Assembly (NCBI GenBank): GCA_021323735.1
Contig: JAJPKM010000026.1
Coordinates: 23,750-87,749, forward strand
Source: Gammaproteobacteria bacterium
Lineage (GTDB): Bacteria; Pseudomonadota; Gammaproteobacteria; Steroidobacterales; Steroidobacteraceae
Direction: 5' to 3'
Length of the DNA: 64,000 nt
The translations under genes and the position numbers were made by a program. The notes beneath the pieces are model-generated. The model saw nothing but the letters and a program-made list of their open reading frames with translations. It made no database searches and was not told the origin of the DNA. Below, piece by piece: positions 42,640 to 54,200 of the stretch. Position 1 is the stretch's first letter, and every line of letters starts with the position of its first letter.

Positions 42640-44308
42640 CCGAAAGGCCCAGCTCCTTCACCATGTGTTCGCGCATGGCGAATTTCTGGACCTTTCCCGT
42701 GACGGTCATGGGAAATTCGGAGACGAAGCGGATGTAGCGCGGAATCTTGTAGTGCGCGATCTGCTCCTTGCAGAACTCGCGGACCTCTTCTTCGGTGCTG
42801 CTCAGCCCCGGCTTCAGCTGAATCCAAGCGCATACCGCCTCGCCGTATTTCGCGTCAGGGACACCGCACACCTGTACCGCCTGAACCTTGTGATGCCGGT
42901 ACAAGAATTCCTCGATTTCGCGCGGGTACACATTCTCTCCGCCCCGGATGATCATGTCCTTCAAGCGCCCGGTGACGTTGCCATAGCCGTGTTCGTCGAT
43001 CACGCCGAGGTCTCCGGTGTGCATCCAGCCGGCTTCATCGAGAACTTCACGGGTCTTCACCGGGTCATCCCAGTAGCCTTTCATCACGGAGTAACCTCGC
43101 GTGTGAATCTCACCTTGAACTCCGCGCGGCACGCACCGGCCCTGCGCATCGACCACTTTGACCTGGACATGCGGATGCACGCGTCCGACGGTCGACACGC
43201 GCCGCTCGAATTCATCGTCGGTGCCGGTCTGAAAACTTACCGGACTCGTTTCAGTCATGCCGTAGCAGTTGGTGATTTCCTTCAGGTTCATCCGGTCGAT
43301 CACGCGCTTCATCACTTCCACCGGACAGGGCGAACCGGCCATGATCCCGGTGCGCAAACTCGACAGGTCGTAGCGTGAAAACTCAGGGGTTTCCATTTCA
43401 GCGATGAACATGGTCGGCACGCCATAGAGCGCCGTCGCTCGCTCCCTATCGACGGCCTCCAATGTCTTCACCGGATCGAAGCTTTCGGCAGGATAAATCA
43501 TGGCCGCCCCGTGCGATATGGCCGCGAGGTTGCCCATCACCATGCCGAAACAATGATACAGCGGTACGGGGATGCAGATTCGATCGCGTTCCGTAAGCCT
43601 CAATCCGCGGCCGACGAAATAGCCATTGTTCAGAATATTGCAATGACTCAAGGTCGCTCCCTTGGGGAGCCCTGTCGTACCGCTGGTGAACTGGATGTTG
43701 ATGGCCTGATCCGGCTTAAGCTGCGGGCGAATCTCATCGAGACGTCCTCGGCCGGCGTCCATCCCGCGCTGCAAGACTTCGCCGAAGTTCATGCATCCCG
43801 GGGTAATCGCGTTGCCCAATCGGATGACCAATCGCAGCTGCGGCAGCCTCGCGCTGACCAGCTCGTTGGGGGCACAGTGATCGAGCTCCGGCACGAGGGC
43901 GCGGAGCATCCCGAGATAGTCGCTGTTCTTCAGCCGCTCTGCCGCAATCAGCGCACGACATCCCACTTTCTTCAGGCAGAACTCCAGCTCGGAAAGTCGA
44001 TACGCCGGATTGACGTTCACCAGGATCAATCCCGCTTGCGCGCAGGCGAATTGCGCCACCGTCCACTCGGCGCGATTTGGCGCCCAAATACCGATCCGAT
44101 CGCCGGGATTCATGGCCAATGAAAGCAGGCCGGCGGCGAAATCGTCGACATGGCGTTTGAGCTCCGCGTAGCTCCAGCGCACTTGCTGCTCGGGGACGAT
44201 GAGCGAGTCACACTCAGCGAATCGCCGAACGGTTTGATCGAACGCCTGTCCGATGGTTTCGTATTTCAGGGGCACCTCAGAGGTGCCTTGGACGAAGCTT
44301 AGAGTCAC
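42623..44308 (-). CDS. AMP-forming fatty-acyl-CoA ligase
   Basis: Adenylate-forming enzyme of 561 residues that activates a carboxylic acid to its CoA thioester. Core motifs are [16 protein letters not shown] (P-loop), [28 protein letters not shown] and the catalytic Lys in TGKVQKF. Substrate length cannot be read from sequence; the closest pattern is medium/long-chain FadD-like ligases. The start is GTG 44308, preceded by a GGGGG ribosome-binding stretch; upstream the frame runs antisense into the next gene. It diverges from the metallophosphoesterase gene. Confidence 0.92.
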   Translation of the reverse strand: MTLSFVQGTSEVPLKYETIGQAFDQTVRRFAECDSLIVPEQQVRWSYAELKRHVDDFAAGLLSLAMNPGDRIGIWAPNRAEWTVAQFACAQAGLILVNVNPAYRLSELEFCLKKVGCRALIAAERLKNSDYLGMLRALVPELDHCAPNELVSARLPQLRLVIRLGNAITPGCMNFGEVLQRGMDAGRGRLDEIRPQLKPDQAINIQFTSGTTGLPKGATLSHCNILNNGYFVGRGLRLTERDRICIPVPLYHCFGMVMGNLAAISHGAAMIYPAESFDPVKTLEAVDRERATALYGVPTMFIAEMETPEFSRYDLSSLRTGIMAGSPCPVEVMKRVIDRMNLKEITNCYGMTETSPVSFQTGTDDEFERRVSTVGRVHPHVQVKVVDAQGRCVPRGVQGEIHTRGYSVMKGYWDDPVKTREVLDEAGWMHTGDLGVIDEHGYGNVTGRLKDMIIRGGENVYPREIEEFLYRHHKVQAVQVCGVPDAKYGEAVCAWIQLKPGLSSTEEEVREFCKEQIAHYKIPRYIRFVSEFPMTVTGKVQKFAMREHMVKELGLSEQKTA

Positions 44309-44359
44309 AGTACCCCCTGGCCTTGAAGTTCCATTGTACCGCCACCATCCATTCGTCCA

Positions 44360-45514
44360 ATGAACCTCCTGCGAACCCTGGGTCGCCTGCTCTTCCATCC
44401 GCTTTGGCTGTTCTGCGCGCTTCCGAGCTATGTCGGCTGGCGGCTGCTGTCGGCGCTCCCCGGGCCTCCGGGGGTGGGTGCCGGCATGGTGTTGCTGACG
44501 GCCTGCTGCCTGTTGATTCCGTTCTCGATGCGCGTCCACACCCTGCGCCATAGGAAACTTGCCGAGCGCCTAGCCTGGGTGGGCTCCACGGCCATGGGAT
44601 TCTTCTCCTCGCTCTTGGTGCTGACGCTGCTGCGCGACTTGGTCCTGGTAAGCGCGCGCTTGAGTATGCCGGCCATGCCTGCGCGGCTGGCAGCCGTCAG
44701 CGCAGAGCTCGCCTTAGGTCTTGCCGCTTTGATGACGGTGGCGGGGTTCATCATTGCCCGGCGCAGACCGGGCATCGTCGAGGTGCGGATTCCATTGCCG
44801 GGCCTTCCACAAGCTCTGCACGGATTTTCTATCGCACAGATCAGCGATGTACACGTAGGGCCCACGATCAAGCGAGGCTTCGTCGAGAGAATCGTGCGCC
44901 GAGTCAATGCATTGGACGCCGATCTAATTGCGGTTACCGGGGATCTGGTCGACGGGTCGGTGCAGCACCTGTCGGCTCATACGGCGCCATTGGCCGGGCT
45001 GACCGCGCGCCATGGTGCTTACTTCGTCACTGGCAATCACGAGTATTACTCCGGAGAACGCGCGTGGACCGAAGAGATTCGCCGTCTCGGCATGCGCGTC
45101 CTCAAGAACGAACACGTCGTCCTCATGCATGACGGTACGGCGCTGGTACTCGCCGGCGTCACGGATTACGGCGCCCATCACTTCGATCCCGCCCAGCGCA
45201 GCGACCCGGCGGCGGCGCTGCGCGGAGCGCCCAGCGATGCCGGAGCGAGGATACTGCTGGCGCATCAGCCCAGCTCGGCAGACGCCGCTGCCCGGGCGGG
45301 TTTCGACGTACAACTCTCAGGCCACACGCATGGCGGCCAATTCTGGCCATGGAATCTTTTCGTGCAATTTTTCCAACCCTTCACTGCCGGCCTGCACCGA
45401 CTGAAAAACCTATGGATCTACGTGAACCGCGGCACCGGCTACTGGGGGCCGCCGAATCGCTTCGGTGTCCCCTCGGAAATTACGCGGATCCGCTTGGTAC
45501 CGGCGGTGCCGTAA
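44360..45514 (+). CDS. Membrane-anchored metallophosphoesterase
   Basis: Calcineurin-fold phosphoesterase of 384 residues, YaeI/YkuE-like. The first ~140 residues carry four membrane segments. The catalytic domain shows the di-metal motifs in order: [26 protein letters not shown] and [13 protein letters not shown]. Relatives cleave UDP-diacylglucosamine or act on other lipid phosphates; the substrate here is not evident. It converges on the histidine kinase gene with a 3-bp gap. Confidence 0.9.
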   Translation: MNLLRTLGRLLFHPLWLFCALPSYVGWRLLSALPGPPGVGAGMVLLTACCLLIPFSMRVHTLRHRKLAERLAWVGSTAMGFFSSLLVLTLLRDLVLVSARLSMPAMPARLAAVSAELALGLAALMTVAGFIIARRRPGIVEVRIPLPGLPQALHGFSIAQISDVHVGPTIKRGFVERIVRRVNALDADLIAVTGDLVDGSVQHLSAHTAPLAGLTARHGAYFVTGNHEYYSGERAWTEEIRRLGMRVLKNEHVVLMHDGTALVLAGVTDYGAHHFDPAQRSDPAAALRGAPSDAGARILLAHQPSSADAAARAGFDVQLSGHTHGGQFWPWNLFVQFFQPFTAGLHRLKNLWIYVNRGTGYWGPPNRFGVPSEITRIRLVPAVP

Positions 45515-45517
45515 ACG

Positions 45518-48415
45518 TCACAAAGGACGCGACGCCAAACACTGGGCCAACGCCTCCCGCAGTTCGCGAAGCTTGGGCGGCTTACCGAGGACGCGATCGA
45601 CATGGTTCGGAATATCACCGTCCGCAAGCAGGCGCCGACCCCAGCCGGTCAACATCAAGAGAATCGTCTCGGGAGCAACCGTCTTGACGGCACTGGAAAC
45701 TTTTCGTCCGTCCACGTACGGCATGCCGAGATCCGTGATCACGACCTGGAAAGGCTTGCCCTCTGTCCGTGCCCTGAGGAAGGCATCGATGCCCGCCTGC
45801 CCCCCGTCCGCCGCCGTCACGCTATGACCTTCCAGTTCCAAGGCATCGCGCAATGCTTTGAGTACCAACGGGTCATCATCCACCAATAGAATACGCAGCG
45901 GCGGCACGACGGGCACCACGGCCGATGCCGCCTCGCCCTCGGCTGGTGTAGCCGGGACGGCAAAGAGCAAACGTACGGTTGTGCCCTTGCCGACTTCACT
46001 GTCAAGCTCGATCGAGGCGCCATGCCGCTGCATGGCGCCATAGACCATTGCCAGGCCAAGGCCGGTGCCACGCTCGCCTTTGGTGGTGAAAAACGGCTCC
46101 AAACAGCGGCGACGGGTGTCATCGTCCATGCCGACGCCGGTATCGACGACACCGACCTCAACGAACTCTGCGCTGACGGCCATCCCCTGTGGCCCTTCTT
46201 GCCGCCGCACCACTCGCGTTCGCAGTGTCAGGGGGCCGCCATTGGGCATGGCATCGACCGCGTTGAAGATGAGATTGGTCAGCGCATCGCGGATTTCGTG
46301 CTCGGCGCCCAAGATCATCGGCAGCTGCGGAGCCAATTCCATGCGCATTTCAATGACCACTCCGCGCTGTTGTGCCATGTCGCTCCAGTGGGCGCGGGTC
46401 AGATCCACGACCTGCGGAGTCAGTCGATTGAGATCCACCGGAACGAACGTCGCCTGCGACTCCCGTGGGCGGTAAAACTCACGCATCCGCGCAACGGTTT
46501 GCGCGACGTCATCGATGGCCCGCTGAATGGTTTCGAGAGAGCTGCGAGCGCGGGGACTTAGGTCAGGCTCATTCTGCAATAAGGAGTCGGTATACAGAGC
46601 GACGGGAGAGATCGCATTGTTGATATCGTGCGCGATACCGCTCGCCATCTGACCCAAGGCCAACAGTCGCTCTTGTTGCATCACGGCGTTTTGTGTTTGA
46701 CGCAGATCGTCGTACGCCCGCTGCAGAGCTTCGTACAGTTGGATCTGATGGGCGGCCAATGCCACATGTTCGCTGGCCTGTCTCAGGAACTCGCATTCGC
46801 CACTGCTGAAACTGCGCGGTCGCCGGCGGGCTGCAATCAGTACGCCGAATACGCGGCTTTCCACCAGGAGCGGCGCCGCAACCATCGCGCTCAACGCTCC
46901 GCGCGCCAACCGCTGGGGAAACGGAAACTTGACTTCCGTGATATCCGGCTCATAGACCAGGCGGCCTTGAACGCATTGCGATAGTCCGTTTTCGTCGATG
47001 GCGATGCGCGCCTGCTCGCCCATGGCCAGTTCCATCGCAAGCGCTGCGCTGTTTGCGCCCACGCTCGTAACCGTCAGACAGTTTTCAGCCGGTTCGTATA
47101 GACAAATGCAGCAGAAATCCACCGGCAGATGCTCTTCGAGTGTTCGGATCACGACTTGAAAGATGCTGCGCAGATCCTGGCGCTCACCGATGGCGCGGGT
47201 AATTTGCTGGAGCAGGTTCAACCGCCCGAGTTGAGCCTGTACCTTGCCTTGTGCCTGCTTGCGCTCGGTGATGTCCCTCGCGATGTTCGATGCACCGATG
47301 ATTTTTCCCTGGGAATCCCGGATGGGGGAGATAGTGACGGATACGTCGATTCTCCGCCCCTCCTTGTCGATCCGCTCCGTCTCCAAGTGGTCGGTGGTGT
47401 CGCCTCTGGCAATTCGACCCAGGATCAACGACTCCTCATCTGCACGTTCCGGCGGCATCAGCATGGCCATCGGTTTTCCGAGAACCTCAGCCGCCGTATA
47501 GCCGAACAGGCGCTCCGCACCCGGGTTCCAACTCGCGATGATGCCGTCCAGATTTTTGCTGACGATGGCATCGTCCGAGGATTCGACGATGGATGCCATC
47601 TGCGCAAGCTGCGCGGTCCGGTCCGCGACGCGCACTTCGAGCTCATCCTTTGCCGCGCGCAGTGCTGCGTCGGCCCACGCCCTTCCGGCAAAGTCCCGCC
47701 GAATGGCAAACAGCGCCAGACCCACGATCCCGCAGGCGAGCAAGGCACCCGCTATGATCACCGCACGGGCGATGCTCGAACTGGCGCGGGCCCGTCGTTC
47801 GCGCTCGTCGAGCAAGGATCTCTCCGTGGCCTTCATCTCGTCGAGGAGGCCGCGAATCCGGTCGTGAAACTGCTTGCCCTTCCCGGTGAGGACTTCTCGT
47901 TGCGCCGCCACGAAGCCCTGGTCTTTTCGCAGATCGATGACGAGGCGCAAATTATCGAGCCGCTCGCGCACCAGCGGCTCGACGGCATCGAGACGTTGCT
48001 GTTGAATGGGGTTATCGGCCGTCAATTCCCGCAGCTGCCGGGTTTCAAGGTCGACGACCTTGGCACCTCGCCGATAGGGATCGAGGTAGCCGTCATCGCC
48101 CGTGATGACGTAGCCGCGCTCCGCGGTCTCAGAATCAGTGACGGCGGCGAGGACCAGTTCGAGGTGATTGAGAACCTGGTAGGTATGCTCGACACTGCCC
48201 GCATGCGCGTTCAGGCGCACAACGCTGAAATACGAGACCACCCCCACCACCCCCAGGCAGGCAAGCGCGAGAGCGAAGCCCAGCCGCACCTTGCGCTCCG
48301 TCGAGGCCAACCTGACCTCGGGGATGCTCATCACGGACGGCGCTAGGCCGGTTTCGGCTGCGTTGGTTTTGGCGTTGCTGGTTTTGGCTGCGTTGGTTTC
48401 GGCTTCGTTGCTCAT
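45518..48415 (-). CDS. Hybrid sensor histidine kinase with CHASE3, PAS and GAF
   Basis: A membrane kinase of 965 residues. Domain order is N-terminal helix, CHASE3-like periplasmic region (~60-200, with ETAERGYVITGDD), second helix, PAS (~270-385), GAF (~400-560), HisKA with the phospho-His in ASGIAHDINN (about residue 595), HATPase (DTGVGMD; GTGLGLAMVYG) and a C-terminal receiver with phospho-Asp in VVITDLGMP. Its output partner is not in the window. ATG 48415 or 48442. The first ~25 residues are a repetitive Asn/Ala/Thr tract encoded by imperfect tandem DNA repeats (48350-48412). Confidence 0.92.
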   Translation of the reverse strand: MSNEAETNAAKTSNAKTNAAETGLAPSVMSIPEVRLASTERKVRLGFALALACLGVVGVVSYFSVVRLNAHAGSVEHTYQVLNHLELVLAAVTDSETAERGYVITGDDGYLDPYRRGAKVVDLETRQLRELTADNPIQQQRLDAVEPLVRERLDNLRLVIDLRKDQGFVAAQREVLTGKGKQFHDRIRGLLDEMKATERSLLDERERRARASSSIARAVIIAGALLACGIVGLALFAIRRDFAGRAWADAALRAAKDELEVRVADRTAQLAQMASIVESSDDAIVSKNLDGIIASWNPGAERLFGYTAAEVLGKPMAMLMPPERADEESLILGRIARGDTTDHLETERIDKEGRRIDVSVTISPIRDSQGKIIGASNIARDITERKQAQGKVQAQLGRLNLLQQITRAIGERQDLRSIFQVVIRTLEEHLPVDFCCICLYEPAENCLTVTSVGANSAALAMELAMGEQARIAIDENGLSQCVQGRLVYEPDITEVKFPFPQRLARGALSAMVAAPLLVESRVFGVLIAARRRPRSFSSGECEFLRQASEHVALAAHQIQLYEALQRAYDDLRQTQNAVMQQERLLALGQMASGIAHDINNAISPVALYTDSLLQNEPDLSPRARSSLETIQRAIDDVAQTVARMREFYRPRESQATFVPVDLNRLTPQVVDLTRAHWSDMAQQRGVVIEMRMELAPQLPMILGAEHEIRDALTNLIFNAVDAMPNGGPLTLRTRVVRRQEGPQGMAVSAEFVEVGVVDTGVGMDDDTRRRCLEPFFTTKGERGTGLGLAMVYGAMQRHGASIELDSEVGKGTTVRLLFAVPATPAEGEAASAVVPVVPPLRILLVDDDPLVLKALRDALELEGHSVTAADGGQAGIDAFLRARTEGKPFQVVITDLGMPYVDGRKVSSAVKTVAPETILLMLTGWGRRLLADGDIPNHVDRVLGKPPKLRELREALAQCLASRPL
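48350..48412. repeat. Imperfect 30-bp tandem repeat in the kinase N-terminus
   Basis: Two units of ~30 and 33 bp (48350-48379 and 48380-48412), each starting GGTTT(C/T)GGCTGCGTTGG. They encode an Asn/Ala/Thr/Glu-rich cytoplasmic tail just after the start codon and may vary in number between strains. Confidence 0.5.
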
Positions 48416-48625
48416 GTGCTTCTGCGTCCTTTCAGAGGTCAAAAAGGCAACTTTTACGGGAACCGTTACAACGTGCTTAAGTGAGGAGTTCGTGCGCTGA
48501 ACTCAGCGAGGTTCGGGCCGGAGGCGTGAGGTTTGGGCAGAGAACAATCCCTTCTTGCAGCGCTGACGCCTGTATGCACAACCTTCAATCCGAGTATAGA
48601 TCTTTTGCCGAAGCGATTCAAAAAT

Positions 48626-49321
48626 TCAAGTCCCCCTACCCTCGGGTATGCCTGCCGAATTGGCCATGGCCAGGATGTCGCGGTTCTCCAGAACCACATT
48701 TGCGCGTTCCCCGGTTTCCCGAACAGAGGCGTCTACCATGGCGCGGGCCAAGTCATCGCACCGTACCACCAGGTTTGGGAACACCAATCGAAACGCGGGG
48801 TAAACCGCGCGCAACAGGCGATACGTGAAGTTGGGCTCCTTCCGCGGCTCCACCGGATAGATGTAGGCGGGCCGGAAGATGTAAACGCGGGGGAATCCTG
48901 CCGCGAGCAGTGCTTTCTCCGCCGCCCCCTTGTAGCGAGCGAAGGCCATTCGGCTTCGCCCGGTGGGATCCGCGCCATTCCCGCTCAAGAACGTGAACGT
49001 CGCGTCCGGGCTCGAGCCGTGCAGAACGCGCGCAAACTCGACCGTGTAGTCCAGAGTTATCTTGCGTAGTTCCTCATCCGGCACCGCACCGGTGTATGTT
49101 CCCAGGCAAAAGACCGCTGCGTCCTGATCCGCGAGCGTCGACTCGAGCGCCGAACAGTCCGCGAAATCCGCGTGAAGGACCTCCGTCAGTTTAGGGTGTG
49201 AGATACCGAGGTTCCTGCGTCCGACGGACGTCACACGCTCGACGTTCGGAAGCTCGAGCGCATGACGAAGGGCGTAGCCCCCGACCATGCCGGATGCGCC
49301 TACGATGACCAATCGCTTCAT
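48626..49321 (-). CDS. NAD(P)-binding epimerase-like protein
   Basis: Atypical short-chain dehydrogenase/NAD(P)H-binding protein of 231 residues. The dinucleotide motif is VIVGASGMVGGY at residues ~5-16. Catalytic-site tyrosine candidates are around ARYKGAAEKALLAAG, where Y-x-x-x-K is not conserved, as in the YbjT/HSCARG group. Function unknown. It starts 18 bp after the ureidoglycolate lyase-like gene stop, so the pair is likely an operon. Confidence 0.82.
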   Translation of the reverse strand: MKRLVIVGASGMVGGYALRHALELPNVERVTSVGRRNLGISHPKLTEVLHADFADCSALESTLADQDAAVFCLGTYTGAVPDEELRKITLDYTVEFARVLHGSSPDATFTFLSGNGADPTGRSRMAFARYKGAAEKALLAAGFPRVYIFRPAYIYPVEPRKEPNFTYRLLRAVYPAFRLVFPNLVVRCDDLARAMVDASVRETGERANVVLENRDILAMANSAGIPEGRGT

Positions 49322-49339
49322 GAGAGTGTGCTCCATTTG

Positions 49340-49996
49340 TCAAGGCCGCCGCAGCGGCGCAGCGAGGTAACAGCCGAACTCCTTGACGAAATCGACCGAG
49401 ACGCGGGCGTGGACGCGGCCTTGGCGATCGAGGAATCGCGCCTCGTCATCCAAGGGTACGACCGCCCCGTGCCACACATTGGGATGCAGGTACAGGCCGC
49501 GTCCGCCGTCACACCAGAAGGTGACGAACTTTTCCGGCGTCACGTCATCTCCCGGCAGAGCGAGGGGTATGACGAAACTCTGCCCGTCGAGGGGATAGAA
49601 CAGCTGTCCGCCATCCGGGTGGTAGTTGGCACGCCAGATCAGCGCGCGCTCGCGCAGCGGATCAAAGGTACCGGCGGCGACTTCCTCGGGCCAGTTGCTC
49701 CAGCCGAATAGATAGCTGTCGCCCACCGCATTATTGCGTGCGTACAGAGTCCCGTCCTTCCAGCAAAACTCGAACAAGCCCTCAGCAACTCCGCCTTGAT
49801 CGCCGGTGTTGAGGTCAATCGGACGCCATCCCTGCGCCGGCCAGCGGACGATCTCGATCGAAAAGGTCCTCGGATCATCGACCAGTGAACCATAGCCTCC
49901 TAGACTGGCTTCGCTGGCAAGGACGAGTGAGGTCTCATGCACCTCACGTACTCCGGTGGTGGGCGCATGAGCGAATTCCCATTGACGCGTGTCCAT
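49340..49996 (-). CDS. Ureidoglycolate lyase-like cupin protein
   Basis: A protein of 218 residues resembling AllA/ureidoglycolate lyase, which releases urea from ureidoglycolate in allantoin breakdown. Family-like segments are GGQLFYPLDGQSFVIPLALPGDD and LHPNVWHGAVVPL, holding the beta-barrel metal/substrate histidine. No other allantoin or purine gene is in the window, so the reaction is uncertain. ATG 49996 has GAAGGGC upstream; an ATG at 50029 is the alternative. Confidence 0.75.
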   Translation of the reverse strand: MDTRQWEFAHAPTTGVREVHETSLVLASEASLGGYGSLVDDPRTFSIEIVRWPAQGWRPIDLNTGDQGGVAEGLFEFCWKDGTLYARNNAVGDSYLFGWSNWPEEVAAGTFDPLRERALIWRANYHPDGGQLFYPLDGQSFVIPLALPGDDVTPEKFVTFWCDGGRGLYLHPNVWHGAVVPLDDEARFLDRQGRVHARVSVDFVKEFGCYLAAPLRRP

Positions 49997-50054
49997 GATG
50001 CCCTTCGATCCCGCCGCAAGGACCGTCATTGTAACGTCAATCAGGAAGGCGGGC

Positions 50055-50945
50055 TTAAGTGCTTGCTAGGGCAGCGCGCAGTGCTGTTATCTGGGCAGCC
50101 GCCGACGCCAACAGACGCTTGCAGTCCTCAGCGCTGAGGCGAAGGCGCTCGAAGGCAGGATTTGCGGTCACGATATCGTCCAGCGGCTCATGGTGGAGCA
50201 CACTCGACCCGAGTGCCACCGCCGCGACCAGCACGTCGGTTAATCCACTGGTGCTGCCGGTCTCAGGGTTTTCGGTATTTTGATCGGCAACGGCCGCGAT
50301 GATCGCCCGTGGAAACTTCCAGTGCGTGAGAATGGAACCCGCAATCTGCGGATGCCACTCCCGTATCAATTGCTTCCACGCCTCGCTCTCGCCGTCGAAG
50401 TCGGCGCGGCCCGGCGCTCCCACGGTGATATACAGTTCCCCGATGTTGTGCATGAGGCCCGTCATCAGCGCCTCGTCAGGTTTTGCGGCGCGAGTCTCGC
50501 GTGCCAGCACGTAGGCGATGGCGGCGACCAGCGCGCCTACGCGCCACAGCTGCCGAATGTGCGGCCGCAGGCTCGCATCGCCGTTGTCCAACTCCATCTG
50601 TTGCACCGAAAACGCCATCGCCGTACAGCGCACCAGCTGGGTGCCGAGGCGCGTCACTGCCTGCTGCAGGTCGGGAATCTGTTGTGTCGATGGATTCAGG
50701 AACGCCGAGTTCGCCAACCGTAGGATGCGGGCGGCAAGCGCCGCATCGGCCCCGATCACTTGTGCGACTCGGGTCCGTGCCGCCCGCGGGTCTTCGAGAA
50801 CTTGCTGCACACGGGCCGCAATATCCGGAAGCGATGGCAAGCGGACTTCCCCGGCTGCGACTTCGAGCGACAGTTTGCGGATAACGGCCTTGCGATCCGA
50901 TTCACCGGCTCGTATATCTGATGTCGGCGATACGTTGGTTGCCAC
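50055..50945 (-). CDS. HDOD-domain signalling protein
   Basis: Single HDOD domain protein of 296 residues, a non-catalytic relative of HD phosphohydrolases often linked to c-di-GMP or stress signalling. Typical segments are LPSLPDIAARVQQVLEDP, RILRLANSAFLNP and LMHNIGELYI. The HD metal residues are missing, as usual for HDOD. Partner unknown; the window also encodes a cyclase and a degenerate EAL protein. Confidence 0.9.
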   Translation of the reverse strand: MATNVSPTSDIRAGESDRKAVIRKLSLEVAAGEVRLPSLPDIAARVQQVLEDPRAARTRVAQVIGADAALAARILRLANSAFLNPSTQQIPDLQQAVTRLGTQLVRCTAMAFSVQQMELDNGDASLRPHIRQLWRVGALVAAIAYVLARETRAAKPDEALMTGLMHNIGELYITVGAPGRADFDGESEAWKQLIREWHPQIAGSILTHWKFPRAIIAAVADQNTENPETGSTSGLTDVLVAAVALGSSVLHHEPLDDIVTANPAFERLRLSAEDCKRLLASAAAQITALRAALAST

Positions 50946-51281
50946 GGCAATACTCTCGTTCGGAGTTCAATCCTTGCGTTATCGGCCGAGATAGCCCCAG
51001 CTTTAGGGCACGATCTCGCCAATGGAAATACGTCACACCGGCGGGTCGTCATGGAGCGCAACTTGGCCGCGGCGCCTAATACGTCGGCATTCCTCCGCGG
51101 GGCTTACTCCTCGTGCGACAGAACTGACATAACCCTTGCGCGGGCAAGCCCGTGGGCATGTCTCACCGGCATGGGTTTAACAAAAGACCCGACTCCTCAT
51201 CGCAAAGACGGTATGATTTGAAAGCGTGTGTCGTTCATGCGAGACCACGCGCACTAAATAACGAATTGAACAGGGACCGGC
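50946..51281. other. Divergent spacer, promoters only
   Basis: 336 bp between the HDOD gene and the delta-60 lipoprotein. No gene or strong hairpin was seen. A TATGAT at 51212-51217 could be a -10 box for the plus-strand gene, but a matching -35 is not evident. Confidence 0.35.
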
Positions 51282-54200
51282 ATGTCTGACTCCTACCTTT
51301 GCTTTAAGACTCACGGCTATCGTCAATTGGGCCGCGTTCGCCTTGCACTACTGACTGTTGGCATCCTGGTGTTGGCAGCTTGCGGAGGAGGCGGGGGCGC
51401 GGCGCCACCGCCACCCTTAACCTTGAGCTCACCATCGTCGTCGCTGGGCGCGGGTACAACCCTCGCTCTGACCGCCGCGGGTGGCCAGACGCCGTACACA
51501 TTCTCAATCGCCTCCGGCGCCGGAACCATCGGCAGTACCGGAATTTTTACCGCACCCGCCACCGCCGGCACGACCGTGGTCGAGGTAACCGACAAGAACG
51601 GCGCGACCGCCAAGACCTCGCTGCAAATCACCGTGGTGGCGTTCGCTAACGCGACGGCGAGCGTGGATTCCGGCACGACAACGGCGCAGACCGCCGCGGG
51701 TGGCGCGCCTCCTTACATGTATTCAATCGCAGCGGGCGGCGGCAGTATCGATGCGTCGGGGCAGTTCACCTCGCCCATCGGCCCGGCGACGGTGACGATC
51801 ATGGCCACTGACTCCAAAGGCGGCACCGCCCAAGCGACGATTACGGTGAATGCGCCGCTGGTTGCCAATCAAGCCACAGCCACCATCGGCGGCGGCACCT
51901 CGCTGCTGGTCGGTGCCGCAGGCGGCCAAGGACCGTTCACCTATAAAGTCACCTCGGGCGGCGGATCTGTCGATGCCTCCGGCCGCTTTACGGCAGCGGG
52001 GACCGCAGGCACGAGCATTGTGAGCATCACCGACTCGCTTGGATCATCGACCCTTGTCACGATCACCATCAATCCGCCGCTGTCCATCAATCCGGCGTCG
52101 GCGACGCTGACGGCGAGCAGCGGTCAAACCACGCCGTTCACCGGCATGAATGGCATCCCGCCATATCAGTACTCGGTGGTCTCAGGTTCAGGCACCGTGA
52201 GCCCGCAGGGTATCTACACCGTCGGCACGGTCAGCGGCGTAACTACCGTGCAGGTCACCGACGGCCAGGGAACTACCGCCACGGCACAGGTCCGCGCCTT
52301 GCGGATTCGCGTCAATGCCTCGGTATTCACTACTGCGACGGATGGCACCAATCTCTATGTCGGCGGGCGCTTCAGCGCCGTCAACCCCTACTCCGCGCCG
52401 CGTCTCGCCATCGTCGATCAGACTTCCGGAAATCCGGCCACCACTTGCGATCTCGGTAGCGGATTCCTTGGCGGTACAGTCACAGCGATCGTAACGGTTG
52501 GCAATTCGATCTTTGTCGCAGGCAATTTCAATCAATATAAAGGCGCGGTTGTCGGCAAGCTCGCCAAAATCGATGCAGTGACCTGCGCCATCGACCCCGT
52601 CTTTATCAGCGGTGGCGGATTCGGCAAAAATCCTGGCGAATCGGTGTACGCGATTGCAGCCTCCGGATCGTCGCTCTATGTGGTCGGCAATATCAGCACC
52701 TATCGCGGTGCTCCCATCCCGCGCATGGCAAAGCTGGACCTCACCACGGGCGCCGCGGATCCCGCTTTTGGCCCGAGCCCCCAACCCGACTCCTACGCCG
52801 GCGCAATCGTGCTCTCAGGTACGTCGGTGTATGTCGGCGGGGCGTTCACGCATATTGGCGGCGTCGCGGCCCCGTACCTCGCGAAACTCGATGCGGCGAC
52901 CGGTGCGGTCGACACAACCTTTGCCGCCGCGCCCGGCGCCGACGGCGGAATTTCTGCACTGGCGATCGCAGCGAACCAACTTTATGTTGGCGGCGCCTTT
53001 ATGCATTTTGCGGGCGTGCAGACGGCGCTTGCGCGTGTGGATGCAACCACCGGTGCGCCCGATACCGCGTTTACACAGAGTGTCGCAAATACGTCGCAAG
53101 TGCAGAGCCTGTTGGTGGCCGGCAATTTTCTCTACGTCGGCAGAACGTTCCCCGGTTCCACGCCAGTGCTTTCGAAAATTGATACCACCACCGGCGCCAC
53201 GGATGCGGCCTTTGGAGCCGGTGCCGGGTTCGACTTCGGTGTGAATTCGCTCCTGTGGTCGAATTCGAGTCTCTATGTCGGCGGCGCCTTCACCTCCTAC
53301 CGAGGTGTAAGCGCGAACAATCTCGCCAAGCTCGATCCGACGAGCGGTGCGCTCGACACGGCCTTCACTCAACCGACTGGCGGCAATGACGCCGTATACG
53401 CGCTCGCCGCCGTAGGCTCGCAAGTAATCGCGGGCGGCCGTTTCAGTACGTACCGCGGGGCTCCCGCGAGCAACATCGCCAAATTTTCACTGGCGACGGA
53501 TGAACCCGACTTGGCGTTCAGCGCAGCGGCGGGGACCAATGGCAACGTGATCAAGATGACGTTGAACAGCAGCGCCCTCTACCTTGGCGGGGTGTTCACG
53601 TCTTGCGGTGGCCTCGCCAGCACTAATATCGCAAAGGTCGATACCGCAACGGGCACCTGTGATGCCGCATTCGCGGCCGGCGGCGGCGCCCCATTCTTCG
53701 TTGAGGCCATGCTGATCCATGGAACCTCTTTGTATATCGGCGGAGGCCAATCATCCCTGACACATCTCGCCAAGATGGATTTGATCACTGGGCAGACCGA
53801 CTCCGCGTTCTCGGTTAACGGCGGCCCGGATGGCTCAGTGATGTCGCTCACGGATTCGCCGACCGCGATCTATGTGGGCGGCCAATTCCAGAACTACGGT
53901 GCTCTACCCGCGCACAATCTTGCGAAAGTCGATCCCGCCACGGGCGCGCTCGATCAAACATTCACCCAGGCGACCGGGGCTGGCGGTGCTTCGGAGTACA
54001 TCCAATCGCTGCTTTTCGCGGGAAATTCACTGTATGCAGGCGGCGTTGTCAATTCATATCGCGGCGGCATTGCTCAAGGCCTGCTCAAGCTGGATCCCGT
54101 GACGGGCGCGTTGGATTCGACGTTTTCCCAATCCACAGGATTTATCGATGCGGAAGCGCTGTTGAATTCCGGTACTTCGATCTTGGTGGCCGGTGGTTTC

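Noticed and set aside
47129..48346. 405-codon plus-strand open frame inside the hybrid kinase
   Set aside because: Antisense to CHASE3, PAS and GAF domains that are clearly coding on the minus strand.
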